NCBI GenBank assembly: GCA_030526515.1
Contig: JAUNCQ010000001.1
Coordinates: 99,617 to 163,616, forward strand
DNA: 64,000 bases
From: Coriobacteriia bacterium
GTDB taxonomy: Bacteria; Actinomycetota; Coriobacteriia; Coriobacteriales; Eggerthellaceae
Direction of reading: 5' to 3'
Shown here: positions 1-8,702 of the stretch, piece after piece
Layout: every line of letters begins with the position of its first letter
Position numbering within the stretch: position 1 is the first letter of the stretch
Notes under the pieces: generated by a model
The model's database searches: none
Told to the model about the DNA's origin: nothing
The model's input: the letters and a program-made list of their open reading frames with translations, nothing else
Translations under genes and position numbers: made by a program

Positions 1-1
1 C

Positions 2-526
2 GTCTTTGCCGCCAGCGACTACTTCCGCACCTACCGCAACCTGATCACCTCTCCGGAGCTGGTCAAGCTTCTGGACGAAAACGACGCCACGCTGAAGTTC
101 CACATCCACCCCAAGCTCAGCAAGCACATCCGCGCCTTCGCCGGCGACGACCTGAGCCCCCGCATCCAGCTGATCGAGCAGGGCTCCGTGCCCATGAACC
201 AGCTGCTCATGGAGTGCAACCTGCTGATCACGGACTACTCCAGCGTGTGCTGGGAGGCCCTGTTCCAGAACAAGCCGGTGGTGTACTACCACTTCGACCA
301 GCGCCAGTACCTGAACGCGGTGGGCAGCTACATCGACTTCGACACCGAGCTGCCCGGCACCGTGTGCGCTGACCAGGATGCGGTGATACAGGCCCTGCGG
401 GACTACGCTGCCAGCGGCTTTGCCCTGTCCGCCCAGGACCAGGCGAAGGCCGACGGCTGGTTCAAGTTCAAGGACACGGACAACCGCAAGCGCACCTACG
501 AGTTCCTGGAGGGCAGGGGCTTCTAG
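2..526 (+). CDS. CDP-glycerol glycerophosphotransferase family protein, C-terminal part (5' end outside window)
   Basis: The frame is open from base 2, so this is the last 174 residues of a longer gene. The TagB/TagF-type C-terminal domain is recognisable: a FHIHPKLS segment, then LLITDYSSVCWEALF followed by NKPVVYYHFD, which is the usual polyol-phosphate transferase signature (the ITDYSS Asp and Ser lie in the nucleotide-binding site). Such enzymes transfer glycerol-phosphate or ribitol-phosphate from a CDP-polyol to a lipid-linked teichoic-acid type chain at the inner face of the membrane. A second member of the family lies at 6408-7547, so this gene probably belongs to the same polymer locus. 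The polyol cannot be told from sequence. Confidence 0.85.
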   Translation, partial: VFAASDYFRTYRNLITSPELVKLLDENDATLKFHIHPKLSKHIRAFAGDDLSPRIQLIEQGSVPMNQLLMECNLLITDYSSVCWEALFQNKPVVYYHFDQRQYLNAVGSYIDFDTELPGTVCADQDAVIQALRDYAASGFALSAQDQAKADGWFKFKDTDNRKRTYEFLEGRGF

Positions 527-633
527 GGGTTCGCGACGATAATTGAAAATCGTTAAGGGAATTCCTCACCAGATTCGTAGGATTATCTGGGATAATTACC
601 TATCTACGACTATGTGAGGAAAGGTGGATTGCT

Positions 634-2022
634 TTGCGCAAGACCGCGGCGAAAATCATGATGGTGGCGGCATCGGCGGCCGTGACGGCGACCTTGGGGT
701 CCGCCGTTGCCTGGGCTGATGCCGTTTCCCCTGTCGAGGAGGGCCTGCAGCCCCAGAACATCGGCGATACGGAGCCCGAGCCCGAGGCCGGTCCCGTGTA
801 CGACATGCGCGACTGCTGCACCATGAAGCTGAGCGCTACCAAGTTCGCCTACACCGGAAAGGCCATCAAGCCCGGTGTGACCGTGACCTTCACCGATCCC
901 GAGACGGGGGAGACCTCCACGCTGCGGGAGGGTCGCGAGTACGACTACACGGTGACCTACCTGAACAACGTAAATGCCGGCACGGCCACCGTGGTGGTCG
1001 AGGGTAGCGGCTCCGAGCAGCTGGGCGGCTTCGTGGCCAGCCTGCGCAAGACCTTCACCATCAAGGCGCCGGACTACAAGGTCGCCACGGGCAACACCGC
1101 CTACATCATCAAGAACGGTCGCTCGAACACCTTCACCTCTGATGACGGCGCGGGCTGCGGCATCTCCGCTGGCAAGCTCACCGACCGCCAGGCCATCATC
1201 CAGAACGCCTACATGAGCGGCATCAAGATCACCAACCGCTGCAAGAACATCAGCGGCACCATCAAGTACCGCGTGAACCAGCGCAACCGCGGCTGGAGCA
1301 GCTGGAAGACCGGCTCCGTTGCCGGCAGCACCGGCAAGGGATATGCCGCCCAGGCCATCGAGATCAAGCTCACCGGCGACCTGGCCAAGAAGTACGACGT
1401 GTACTACCGCGTGAACGTGTTCGGCTGCGACTGGATGGGCTGGGCCAAGAACGGCCAGACCTCCGGCGTGCTTTCCTCCGGACCGCTGTGCGTGCGCAAG
1501 TTCCAGGTGAAGCTGAAGCCCAAGGGATCTGCGGCGCCTGCCGGCTCCGGCCTGCCGCGCTGGTCCACCAGCTCCACCAAGGACGCCTACTACAAGGCGG
1601 TCCTGAAGAGCAAGATCAAGTCCAAGTCCAGCGGCACCCAGTACGCTCTGTCCGTGAACACCGAGTTCAACCGCATGGCCGTGTTCAAGGGAAGCAACGG
1701 CAACTGGTCCCTGGTCAAGTACTGGAAGTGCACCACCGGCGCGTCCAACGAGCGCTACGCCACCAGCCACGCAACCTTCACCACCACGGGCAAGCGCGGC
1801 CTGAGCTTCGGCGAAAAGGACGGCCATAGCTGCTGGTACTGGACGCAGATCTACTCCAGCGTTCGCTTTCACTCGGTGCTGTTCGTGCCGTACAGCAAGA
1901 CCTCGCTGATCGACGGCACGCTGGGCGAGCGCCGCTCCAACGGCTGCATCCGCCTGCCCATCGAGGCCGCGAAGTGGATTTACCTGAACGTGACCAAGGG
2001 CACCACCGTGGTGATCTCCTAG
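634..2022 (+). CDS. Secreted L,D-transpeptidase (YkuD) with Ig-like and ChW-like domains
   Basis: This 462-residue protein starts at TTG 634 behind GAGGAAAGG. Residues 1-28 form a signal peptide ending AWA before Asp. Residues about 65-145 form a surface Ig-like repeat (FAYTGKAIKP ... GTATVVVEG). Residues about 185-290 resemble clostridial hydrophobic-W repeats (RGWSSWKTG ... WMGWAKNGQ). The C-terminal third is a YkuD L,D-transpeptidase domain with RRSNGCIRLP and the probable catalytic Cys at residue 438. YkuD enzymes make 3-3 peptidoglycan cross-links or anchor proteins to the wall. The product is probably secreted and held at the wall through its repeats. The next gene has the same design, so the two are probably paralogues. 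Confidence 0.85.
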   Translation: MRKTAAKIMMVAASAAVTATLGSAVAWADAVSPVEEGLQPQNIGDTEPEPEAGPVYDMRDCCTMKLSATKFAYTGKAIKPGVTVTFTDPETGETSTLREGREYDYTVTYLNNVNAGTATVVVEGSGSEQLGGFVASLRKTFTIKAPDYKVATGNTAYIIKNGRSNTFTSDDGAGCGISAGKLTDRQAIIQNAYMSGIKITNRCKNISGTIKYRVNQRNRGWSSWKTGSVAGSTGKGYAAQAIEIKLTGDLAKKYDVYYRVNVFGCDWMGWAKNGQTSGVLSSGPLCVRKFQVKLKPKGSAAPAGSGLPRWSTSSTKDAYYKAVLKSKIKSKSSGTQYALSVNTEFNRMAVFKGSNGNWSLVKYWKCTTGASNERYATSHATFTTTGKRGLSFGEKDGHSCWYWTQIYSSVRFHSVLFVPYSKTSLIDGTLGERRSNGCIRLPIEAAKWIYLNVTKGTTVVIS

Positions 2023-2090
2023 GCATCCGCCCTTTCTGGGGCTAGCTGATAGAAATAGTAAAACGAAGAATCAAACAGGAAGGAGAACGG

Positions 2091-3818
2091 ATGATTCGCA
2101 AGACTTTCAGCACCGCGATTGCGCTGGTGCTGGCCGCAGGCCTGTGCCCCGCTTCTGCCCTGGCTGAGGTGGCGCCCCAGGCGCCCGAGCAGCCCAAGGT
2201 CGAAGTGCAGGCCCAGGACGTTGACCTGGACGCCCAGGCTGCGGTGACCAACACCGTCAAGCTGGTGGACGCAATCACCGGCGCCGAGATCAAGGCTCAG
2301 TACACCGTGGAGGGCGAAACCGGCACTGCCGTGGCCGCCCCCAGCATCACCGGCTACAAGCTGGTTTCCCAGGACCCTGCTCTGATCGGCCAGGAGGGTG
2401 ACGAGATCGTCTTCGAGTACGCGAAGAAGGTCACCGTGACCGTCTACTACTACCGTACCGTGGGCGGCGTCCCCTCTGAGGAAACCCAGATCCACGCCTC
2501 CACCACCAAGGCCGGCTACGAGGGCGAAAAGCTCACCGTGACCCCGGTGGAGATCGCAGGCTACGCCAAGCCCAAGGCCCAGTCCTTCACTCCGATGCCG
2601 GGCGAGCCCAACGTGGTGAAGTTCTTCTATTCTCCCGAGGTGGACTACAAGGTCAACTACTTCCTGTACAAGGGCGGTAAGACCACTACCAAGGTGAAGG
2701 CCTCCAAGATCGGCTCCAGCTACGACGGCGCCACCGTGACCGCCAAGGCCCCGGAGATCTTCGGCTACGAGCTGGTGTCCGCTGCCTCCAAGAAGCTCTC
2801 CGTTTCCGAGGGCGGCACGAACACCGTCAGCTTCTACTACAAGAAGCTGGTCCAGAAGATGAGCTTCGAAACCACCAGCTACATCTACTACAACCACAAG
2901 GTCTACAAGACCACGGCGACCACCAACAAGTCCGCCGCCAACACCAAGCTCAACGATCGCCTGGCCCAGGAGACCGGCGGCCGCATGGTGGGCTTCCGCA
3001 TCAAGAACACCAGCCAGGCCATCAAGGGCGACATCAAGTACCAGCTCTACCAGCGCGGCAAGGGTTGGACTGAGTGGCAGAACGGCAAGACCGCCGGCTC
3101 TTACAAGAACGAAAAGAAGAACTACAGCGGCCAGATCATCCGCGTGAAGCTGACCGAGGAGTTCGCTCAGAAGTACGACGTGTACTACCGTGCCAAGATC
3201 TTCGGCGTGGGCTGGACCGGCTGGGCCAAGAACGGCCAGAACTGCGGTGCCAAGTTCGACTACTCCGTGCACCTGCGCGGCATCCAGGTGAAGCTGCTGC
3301 CCAAGGGCTCCGACGCTCCCGGCACCAGCAAGTTCCGCTATGTGAACGAAAAGGCCAAGGACGATTTCGCCAAGGCAGTTCTGTACAACAAGATCCAGAA
3401 CAAGGCCAGCCGCACCAAGTACATCATTGCGGTCAACACCGAGATGGGTCGCGTTGCCGTGTTCCAGGGCTCCCGTGGCAACTGGAACCGCATCAAGTAC
3501 TGGCTGTGCACCTCCGGCCAGCCGGGTCATCTGACCCCGCATGGCGGCTACAACGTGGGCACCCGCGGCCTGCACTTCGGTGAGTCCCACATCCATCGCG
3601 GCTACCATTACACCGCCTGGTACTGGACCCAGATCAAGAACCAGGTCCTGTTCCACTCCGTGCTGTACCATGCCTACAGCCAGACCAAGCAGCTGCCCGG
3701 CGGCCGCGGCTACGGCCTGGGCAAGCGCGAGTCCGGTGGCTGCATCCGCCTGGAGAAGGTCAACGCCTATTGGATCTACACCCAGGTGCCCCGCGGCACC
3801 GACGTCTGGATCTTCTAG
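2091..3818 (+). CDS. Secreted L,D-transpeptidase (YkuD) with MucBP-like and ChW-like repeats
   Basis: This protein has 575 residues and starts at ATG behind AAGGAGAACGG. The signal peptide is residues 1-25 (cut after ALA). It is followed by about four MucBP/InlB-like beta units (for example VTVYYYRTVGGVPSEE and VNYFLYKGGK), a ChW-like region at about 300-410 (KGWTEWQNG, GWTGWAKNGQ) and a C-terminal YkuD domain with ESGGCIRLEK; the catalytic Cys is residue 551. The C-terminal halves of this and the upstream protein align closely (KYDVYYR, NTEFNRMAVF versus NTEMGRVAVF), so they arose by duplication and acquired different stalks. The inferred role is wall cross-linking or attachment. A terminator follows, so the two may form one transcription unit separate from the polymer genes. 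Confidence 0.86.
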   Translation: MIRKTFSTAIALVLAAGLCPASALAEVAPQAPEQPKVEVQAQDVDLDAQAAVTNTVKLVDAITGAEIKAQYTVEGETGTAVAAPSITGYKLVSQDPALIGQEGDEIVFEYAKKVTVTVYYYRTVGGVPSEETQIHASTTKAGYEGEKLTVTPVEIAGYAKPKAQSFTPMPGEPNVVKFFYSPEVDYKVNYFLYKGGKTTTKVKASKIGSSYDGATVTAKAPEIFGYELVSAASKKLSVSEGGTNTVSFYYKKLVQKMSFETTSYIYYNHKVYKTTATTNKSAANTKLNDRLAQETGGRMVGFRIKNTSQAIKGDIKYQLYQRGKGWTEWQNGKTAGSYKNEKKNYSGQIIRVKLTEEFAQKYDVYYRAKIFGVGWTGWAKNGQNCGAKFDYSVHLRGIQVKLLPKGSDAPGTSKFRYVNEKAKDDFAKAVLYNKIQNKASRTKYIIAVNTEMGRVAVFQGSRGNWNRIKYWLCTSGQPGHLTPHGGYNVGTRGLHFGESHIHRGYHYTAWYWTQIKNQVLFHSVLYHAYSQTKQLPGGRGYGLGKRESGGCIRLEKVNAYWIYTQVPRGTDVWIF

Positions 3819-3848
3819 CGTCTGCCTGATCCCATAGCTCGATCGCAG

Positions 3849-3886
3849 GGGACCGCCTCGGCATTGCGCCGGGGCGGTCCTTTTTC
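3849..3886 (+). terminator. Intrinsic terminator after the two L,D-transpeptidase genes
   Basis: GGACCGCC (3850-3857) pairs with GGCGGTCC (3873-3880), followed by TTTTTC. This is a strong GC stem with a T run. Confidence 0.85.
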
Positions 3887-3893
3887 ATGCAAT

Positions 3894-3924
3894 TTGAGTG
3901 TTTCCGGTCCAAATACGCGATAAT
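3894..3924 (+). promoter_or_regulatory. Candidate promoter of the surface-polymer operon
   Basis: TTGAGT (3894-3899) and GATAAT (3919-3924) lie 19 bp apart, right after the terminator and before the double ATP-grasp gene. The spacing is longer than ideal, so this is tentative. Confidence 0.4.
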
Positions 3925-3968
3925 GGGAAGGCTAAGGACCGAACAAACCGAAGGGGTTGCACAAGACC

Positions 3969-6377
3969 GTGATCTATTCGCTTACCAGCTCAGAGGTATA
4001 CCGTCAGTACGCCGCCTGGCGCATGCGCGCCCGGGGCTTCTTCGGCACCGCCGCCCGTGACTGGATCGCTGCCATCAACGCCGATCGCACCTGTGGCGAC
4101 GGCGCATACTCCGCTGCCGAGCGCGACCGCGCCTACGGCTGGGGCTACCTGCCCCATGAGGTTTCGCTGCGGGGCATCACGGAGCAGAGCCGCGCTGGCC
4201 AGCTTTCCCATGAGGACTACGTGTACCTGTACCCGCTGAACGGCAAGTACGACAAGTGGCTGGAGGACCGTGCCGCCACCCACAAGGTGTTCGAGGGCTG
4301 GAAGGACCGCCTGGAGACCCTGCACTACCACATCATCCGCCGCGACGGCGCCCCCTTCATCATCCGCGTCACCGACGCCGCCCTGGCCAAGGAGCCCACG
4401 GCAGCGGGCCTGTACGAGTTCCTGCGAGAGCAGGGTCCCCAGCGCCTGATCTCCGCTCGCTGGTCGGAGGTGAACAGCTGGACCCTGGAGGCCGCCAACG
4501 AAACCTTCGTTCTGGACGGCGTGCCCTTCGACGAAGACCAGCTCATGCAGTGGATGTACCTGTTCATGCGCGAGCAGGACGACTCCCTGGTGCTGGTTGA
4601 CGCCCTGCCTGACTCCTGCGGCTTCGAGGCCGTGGCCCCGAATGCCCAGGTGACCCTGCGTGCGTACATGGTCAACCAGGACGGCGCCCATCCGCGCCTG
4701 GAGCAGGCCGCGCTGCGCATTGCGTACCCCGCTGCCGACGGCCGCCTGATGCGCGTGGTGGACCGCAAGCGCACCCCGGAGAAGGGCGACCCCGCCCTCA
4801 AGAAGCACCTGCCCCTGGGCATTTGGAAGACCCCCGTCGACCAGGACTGCTACTGGGCCGACGTGGACGTGGCCACCGGCGCCTATGAGGGTGCCGTGGC
4901 GGCGCAGGGGAGGGACGCCGTCTCTTTCGCCCGCATCCCGGAGGCTGAGCTGCCCCTTGCCGGCACCATCCAGGACCTGGACGAAATCCACCGTACCCTG
5001 CAGGCCATGTGCCGCTTCGTCCCCCAGATCGAGATGGTGTCCTTCGACATTCGCTGGGACGAGCAGGGCTTCCGCATCGTGGGCGCCAACCCGTACCCGG
5101 AGTACCTGCCGCTGGTGCCCTTCGCCCCGTCGGTCCAGGACTTCCTGCAGCGCCGCCTTGAGGAAAAGCGCGGTGTCTACGCCGACGCCGCCCAGCGCCG
5201 CGAGCTGAGCCGCAACACCTTCAAGCTGAAGGTCCGCAAGATCTTCGCCAGCGCCGTGGGCCCCAAGGGCCTGGTGCCGTACCTGAGCACCTTCTGGATC
5301 CGCGACATGTGGCGTGACCTGACGTCCAGCAACGGCATGGGCCTGAAGGACAAGCTGTGGGCCTACGACCACGGCTTCCTGTCCTACCGCCTGCCCCAGT
5401 ACGGCATCACGCGGCAGAACTGGAAGGGCTTCATCAGCGACTTCGAGTACCGCTACCTGCGTCACATCAACACCCATTACCGCTACTGGCTGGAAGACAA
5501 GATCACCCTGAAGTACATTGCCGCCGACTTCAAGGAGTGCTTCCCGGCGTATTACTACTACATCACCGTCAAGGACGGACAGAACCGCGTCATCCCCATG
5601 ATGGACGTGCCGGAGGGCTATGCCGACACCTCCGCCGACGTGCTGCGCCTGGCCCGCGAGGTGGGCCAGCTGGCCCTGAAGCCCGACGAGGGCAGCCACG
5701 GCGAGGGCTTCTACAAGCTCTCTTGGGACGGCCAGGGCTACTTCCTGAACGGCGATCCTGCCGATGAGCAGAGGATCCTGGGCATTCTGGAGGACCCGAA
5801 CAACCAGTACCTGGTGACCGAGTACATCCAGATGCATCCCCAGATGGCCGAGCTGTACCCGGGCTCCGTGAACACCATCCGCGTGACCGTGTTCAAGCGT
5901 GATGGCCGCACGCCCCAGATCGGCAACGTGTACATGCGCGTGGGCTCCAGCCTGACCGGCGTGGTGGACAACGTGGCCGCCGGCGGCATCGTTGCCGAGG
6001 TGGACATCGAGTCCGGCCGCTACGGCAACGCCCAGCGCCTGGACGGCATCCACCAGGGCAACCTGGTCAGCTGCGCCGTTCACCCGGACACCGGCGTGGC
6101 CATCGAGGGCGTGCTGCCCAACTGGGAGGCCGCCAAGGAGCAGATCCTGCAGATCGCCCGCGCCATCCCGCAGCTGGAGTACTTCGGCTTCGACCTGGCC
6201 CTGACCCCCGACGGCATCAAGCTGCCGGAGATCAACCGCTTCCCCGACTTCCCCCGCGTGGACAAGCTCACGCCCCAGATCACCGACTACCTGCTGTACA
6301 AGCTCGAGCGCAAGAAGCGCGTGTACGGCTACCACAAGAAGCCCTGCCGCAAGCTGCTGCACCTGCCCAAGCGCTAG
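3969..6377 (+). CDS. Double-domain sugar-transfer-associated ATP-grasp protein
   Basis: This protein has about 802 residues and two tandem copies of the sugar-transfer-associated ATP-grasp fold. The N-half entry motif YVYLYPLNGKYDKWLEDR (about residue 84) aligns with YRYLRHINTHYRYWLEDK (about residue 493) at 9 of 18 positions. Near the C-end of each half, the second copy has the expected metal-ligand motif PEINRFPDF, whereas the first has VGANPYPEY, without the Glu. The first half may therefore be inactive. ATP-grasp enzymes join a carboxylate to an amine or other nucleophile through an acyl-phosphate; the substrate here is unknown. GTG 3969 was chosen because AAGGGG directly abuts the alternative TTG at 3957. 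It sits between two CDP-polyol transferase regions, and a related single-domain protein lies at 7620. Confidence 0.8.
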   Translation: MIYSLTSSEVYRQYAAWRMRARGFFGTAARDWIAAINADRTCGDGAYSAAERDRAYGWGYLPHEVSLRGITEQSRAGQLSHEDYVYLYPLNGKYDKWLEDRAATHKVFEGWKDRLETLHYHIIRRDGAPFIIRVTDAALAKEPTAAGLYEFLREQGPQRLISARWSEVNSWTLEAANETFVLDGVPFDEDQLMQWMYLFMREQDDSLVLVDALPDSCGFEAVAPNAQVTLRAYMVNQDGAHPRLEQAALRIAYPAADGRLMRVVDRKRTPEKGDPALKKHLPLGIWKTPVDQDCYWADVDVATGAYEGAVAAQGRDAVSFARIPEAELPLAGTIQDLDEIHRTLQAMCRFVPQIEMVSFDIRWDEQGFRIVGANPYPEYLPLVPFAPSVQDFLQRRLEEKRGVYADAAQRRELSRNTFKLKVRKIFASAVGPKGLVPYLSTFWIRDMWRDLTSSNGMGLKDKLWAYDHGFLSYRLPQYGITRQNWKGFISDFEYRYLRHINTHYRYWLEDKITLKYIAADFKECFPAYYYYITVKDGQNRVIPMMDVPEGYADTSADVLRLAREVGQLALKPDEGSHGEGFYKLSWDGQGYFLNGDPADEQRILGILEDPNNQYLVTEYIQMHPQMAELYPGSVNTIRVTVFKRDGRTPQIGNVYMRVGSSLTGVVDNVAAGGIVAEVDIESGRYGNAQRLDGIHQGNLVSCAVHPDTGVAIEGVLPNWEAAKEQILQIARAIPQLEYFGFDLALTPDGIKLPEINRFPDFPRVDKLTPQITDYLLYKLERKKRVYGYHKKPCRKLLHLPKR

Positions 6378-6407
6378 GTGAGCCCGGTACGGACGAAAGG
6401 AAACCCG

Positions 6408-7547
6408 TTGAAGCAGATCATCCTGACCGTGGGCAAGGCCGGCCTTGCCGCCGTGTACGCGGTGCTGAAGCTCTTTCCCACCCACCCGCGCAAGGTGGTG
6501 TTCCTGAGCCGCCAGACCAGCGGCATGCCGCTGGATTTCGCCCTGCTCCAGGACCAGCTGCGGAAGGACTGCCCTGACGTGGAGATGGTGAGCATCTGCC
6601 ATCGCATCAAGGAGGACTCCACCGCTGACAAGCTGCGCTTCTGCGGCAACATGCTGCGCAGCATGTACCATCTGGCCACGTCCCAGGCCGCCATCCTGGA
6701 CACCTACTGGCCGGCGGTGAGCCTGCTGAACCACAAGAAGGACCTGACGGTGATCCAGATCTGGCACGCCATCGGCAAGATCAAGCAGTCCGGCTATCAG
6801 ACGCTGGGCCGTTCCGGCGGCCGCTCCGAGCAGCAGGCCCGCGCCCTGCACATGCACGAGGGCTACGACTACATCATCGCCGGCGCCCCCGTCTGGAACC
6901 CCTTCTACTGCGCGTCCTTCGGCTGCACCGAGGACAAGCTGGTCAACATAGGCCTGCCCCGCATGGACTACCTGGTCCACGACCGGGAGGAAAAGCGCGA
7001 GCGCATCTTCGCCGCCTACCCGCAGCTGCGGGGCCGCACGGTGGTGCTGTATGCGCCCACCTTCCGCCGCAACGCGGAGGAGGCGTCCCAGAAGGGCTAT
7101 GCCGACCTGCTTTCTCGGGTGGACACGGAAAAGTACGCCTTCGTGGTGAAGGGCCATCCTAACCAGGCGGTCATGGGGGAGGGCTTCCTGCGCTGCGCCA
7201 AGTTTTCCGCCATGGACCTGCTGCTGGTGGCCGACTACCTGATCACCGACTACTCCGCCATCACCCTGGAGGGCGCGGTGGCCGGCGTGCGCACCCTGTT
7301 CTACCAGTACGACTATGACGACTACATGGCCAACAACGGCCTGAACCTGGACGTGTCCCGCACCATGCCCAGCTGCGCTCATCGCAACGCCCAGGAGCTG
7401 CTGGACGCCCTGGACTCCTACGTGGACGGCACGGCGGAGTATCCGGAGGACGAGCGCCAGGAATTCGCCCGGACTTATGTTCTTTCTGACCTTGGTCACG
7501 CCACGAAGGACCTTGCCGACTTGGTAATCCGCAATATGCGGGTATAA
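6408..7547 (+). CDS. CDP-glycerol glycerophosphotransferase family protein (TagB/TagF-like)
   Basis: This 379-residue protein most likely starts at TTG 6408 behind GAAAGG; an upstream GTG at 6378 lacks a ribosome site. It opens with a hydrophobic helix (ILTVGKAGLAAVYAVLKLF) that may sit on the membrane, then KVVFLSRQ, the conserved IQIWHAIGKIKQSG segment with the probable catalytic His, VLYAPTFRR, VVKGHPN and LITDYSAITLEGA, all typical of the family. It should transfer polyol-phosphate units from a CDP-polyol to a lipid-linked acceptor in the cytoplasm. It is the second such enzyme in the region. Priming versus polymerising activity cannot be told, though the short length fits a TagB-type primase or single-addition enzyme. 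Confidence 0.88.
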   Translation: MKQIILTVGKAGLAAVYAVLKLFPTHPRKVVFLSRQTSGMPLDFALLQDQLRKDCPDVEMVSICHRIKEDSTADKLRFCGNMLRSMYHLATSQAAILDTYWPAVSLLNHKKDLTVIQIWHAIGKIKQSGYQTLGRSGGRSEQQARALHMHEGYDYIIAGAPVWNPFYCASFGCTEDKLVNIGLPRMDYLVHDREEKRERIFAAYPQLRGRTVVLYAPTFRRNAEEASQKGYADLLSRVDTEKYAFVVKGHPNQAVMGEGFLRCAKFSAMDLLLVADYLITDYSAITLEGAVAGVRTLFYQYDYDDYMANNGLNLDVSRTMPSCAHRNAQELLDALDSYVDGTAEYPEDERQEFARTYVLSDLGHATKDLADLVIRNMRV

Positions 7548-7548
7548 T
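7521..7548 (+). promoter_or_regulatory. Internal promoter overlapping the end of the preceding gene
   Basis: TTGGTA (7521-7526), a 16-bp spacer and a perfect TATAAT (7543-7548). The -10 box overlaps the stop codon of the CDP-polyol transferase. It could give the downstream ligase genes their own transcript. Confidence 0.55.
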
Positions 7549-7568
7549 GATTCGGTTATAGAATGGCT

Positions 7569-7596
7569 GCCGCTGCGCCCTCAGGGCGAAAGCGGC
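7569..7596 (+). promoter_or_regulatory. Hairpin in the leader of the single ATP-grasp gene
   Basis: GCCGCT (7569-7574) pairs with AGCGGC (7591-7596), and inside it CGCCC pairs with GGGCG around a TCA loop. It lies between the TATAAT at 7543 and the start at 7620. It is followed only by TTTACG, so it is a weak terminator or attenuator candidate. Confidence 0.4.
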
Positions 7597-7619
7597 TTTA
7601 CGTGGATAATCGAGGACCC

Positions 7620-8687
7620 ATGAGTTCGTTTGTAAAGAGGAGCATCAAGAAGGCCAAGCTGGTGGTGCTGTGGTTCCGCCGCATCCTTTTCGCCCCGAAT
7701 CATTTCAAGGAAGTCGGCTTCCTGACCAAGCTGCGCATGAACGTCAGCGGCGGCTACCTGGCCGATCAGTACGCCCTGTACGACTTCAAGAACAACGACC
7801 GTCACCAGTACCTGAGCGAGTTCGACTGGTATCGGTCCCGTTGGATCAACGAGCCCTTCGACCAGATGTGCAACAACAAGATCATCTGCACCAACGTGCT
7901 TGATCCCTACGTGACCTGCCCCAAGCTGCTGTTCATGAAGAACCACGGCCGCATGGTGTCCCTTGAGTTCCAGAACGCCGACGGCTACAAGACCACCGAC
8001 GACGTGGTCGAGCTGCTGCGTCAGTACGGCTCCCTGTTCATGAAGCCCCTGGCCGCCGGCAAGGGCAAGGGCGTGCGTCGCCTGGACCTTGAGGGCGAGC
8101 AGCTGATGATCGACACCAAGCCCGTGACCCTGGAGCAGTTCGATGCCTTCCTGACCAAGGAGGACGGCTGGTTCCTGTCCGAGGGCATGAAGCAGAGCGC
8201 CTTCGAGGACGGCCTGTACGACCAGACCACCAACACCATCCGCTTCATCACCATGCGCGACCCCGAGTCCGGCGACTTCAAGGTGTTCTTCGCCGTCCAG
8301 CGCATCGGCACCAGCGCCACCATCCCCGTGGACAACGGCTCCCGCGGCGGCCTGGTGGCCAAGATCGACCTGGAGACCGGCGAGCTCTCCGCCGCCCATA
8401 CCCTGCAGCACCACGGCTGGCACAAGGTCCATCCGGATTCCGGCGCGCCCATCGAAGGCGCCGTGATCCCCAACTGGGACCGCCTGAAGGAGGACATGCT
8501 CACCCTGGCCCGCCGCTTCCCGTTCATGAACTTCATTGCCTGGGACATCCTGCTGACCGACACCCCGGAGGGCTTCTGCATCGTGGAGGCCAACACCTCC
8601 TCCGGCGTGAACATCATCCAGCTGTTCGGCCCCCAGCGCAACGGCGAGCTGGGCGACTTCTACCGCGCCCACGGCGTCATCAAGTAG
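7620..8687 (+). CDS. Sugar-transfer-associated ATP-grasp protein, single domain
   Basis: This protein has 355 residues. ATG 7620 is preferred because CGAGGA precedes it; an in-frame ATG at 7563 lies inside the leader hairpin region. The protein aligns with both halves of the double ATP-grasp protein: the entry block HQYLSEFDWYRSRWINEPF, a central FMKPLAAGKGKGVRRLDL lysine and glycine-rich loop, RFITMRD, and the C-terminal AWDILLTDTPEGFCIVEANT, where the Glu and Asn expected to bind metal are both present. It should therefore be an active carboxylate-amine type ligase. Its substrate is unknown. It is followed by a nucleotidyltransferase and a Mur-like ligase. Confidence 0.8.
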   Translation: MSSFVKRSIKKAKLVVLWFRRILFAPNHFKEVGFLTKLRMNVSGGYLADQYALYDFKNNDRHQYLSEFDWYRSRWINEPFDQMCNNKIICTNVLDPYVTCPKLLFMKNHGRMVSLEFQNADGYKTTDDVVELLRQYGSLFMKPLAAGKGKGVRRLDLEGEQLMIDTKPVTLEQFDAFLTKEDGWFLSEGMKQSAFEDGLYDQTTNTIRFITMRDPESGDFKVFFAVQRIGTSATIPVDNGSRGGLVAKIDLETGELSAAHTLQHHGWHKVHPDSGAPIEGAVIPNWDRLKEDMLTLARRFPFMNFIAWDILLTDTPEGFCIVEANTSSGVNIIQLFGPQRNGELGDFYRAHGVIK

Positions 8688-8702
8688 AAAAGGACCCGCT
8701 GC

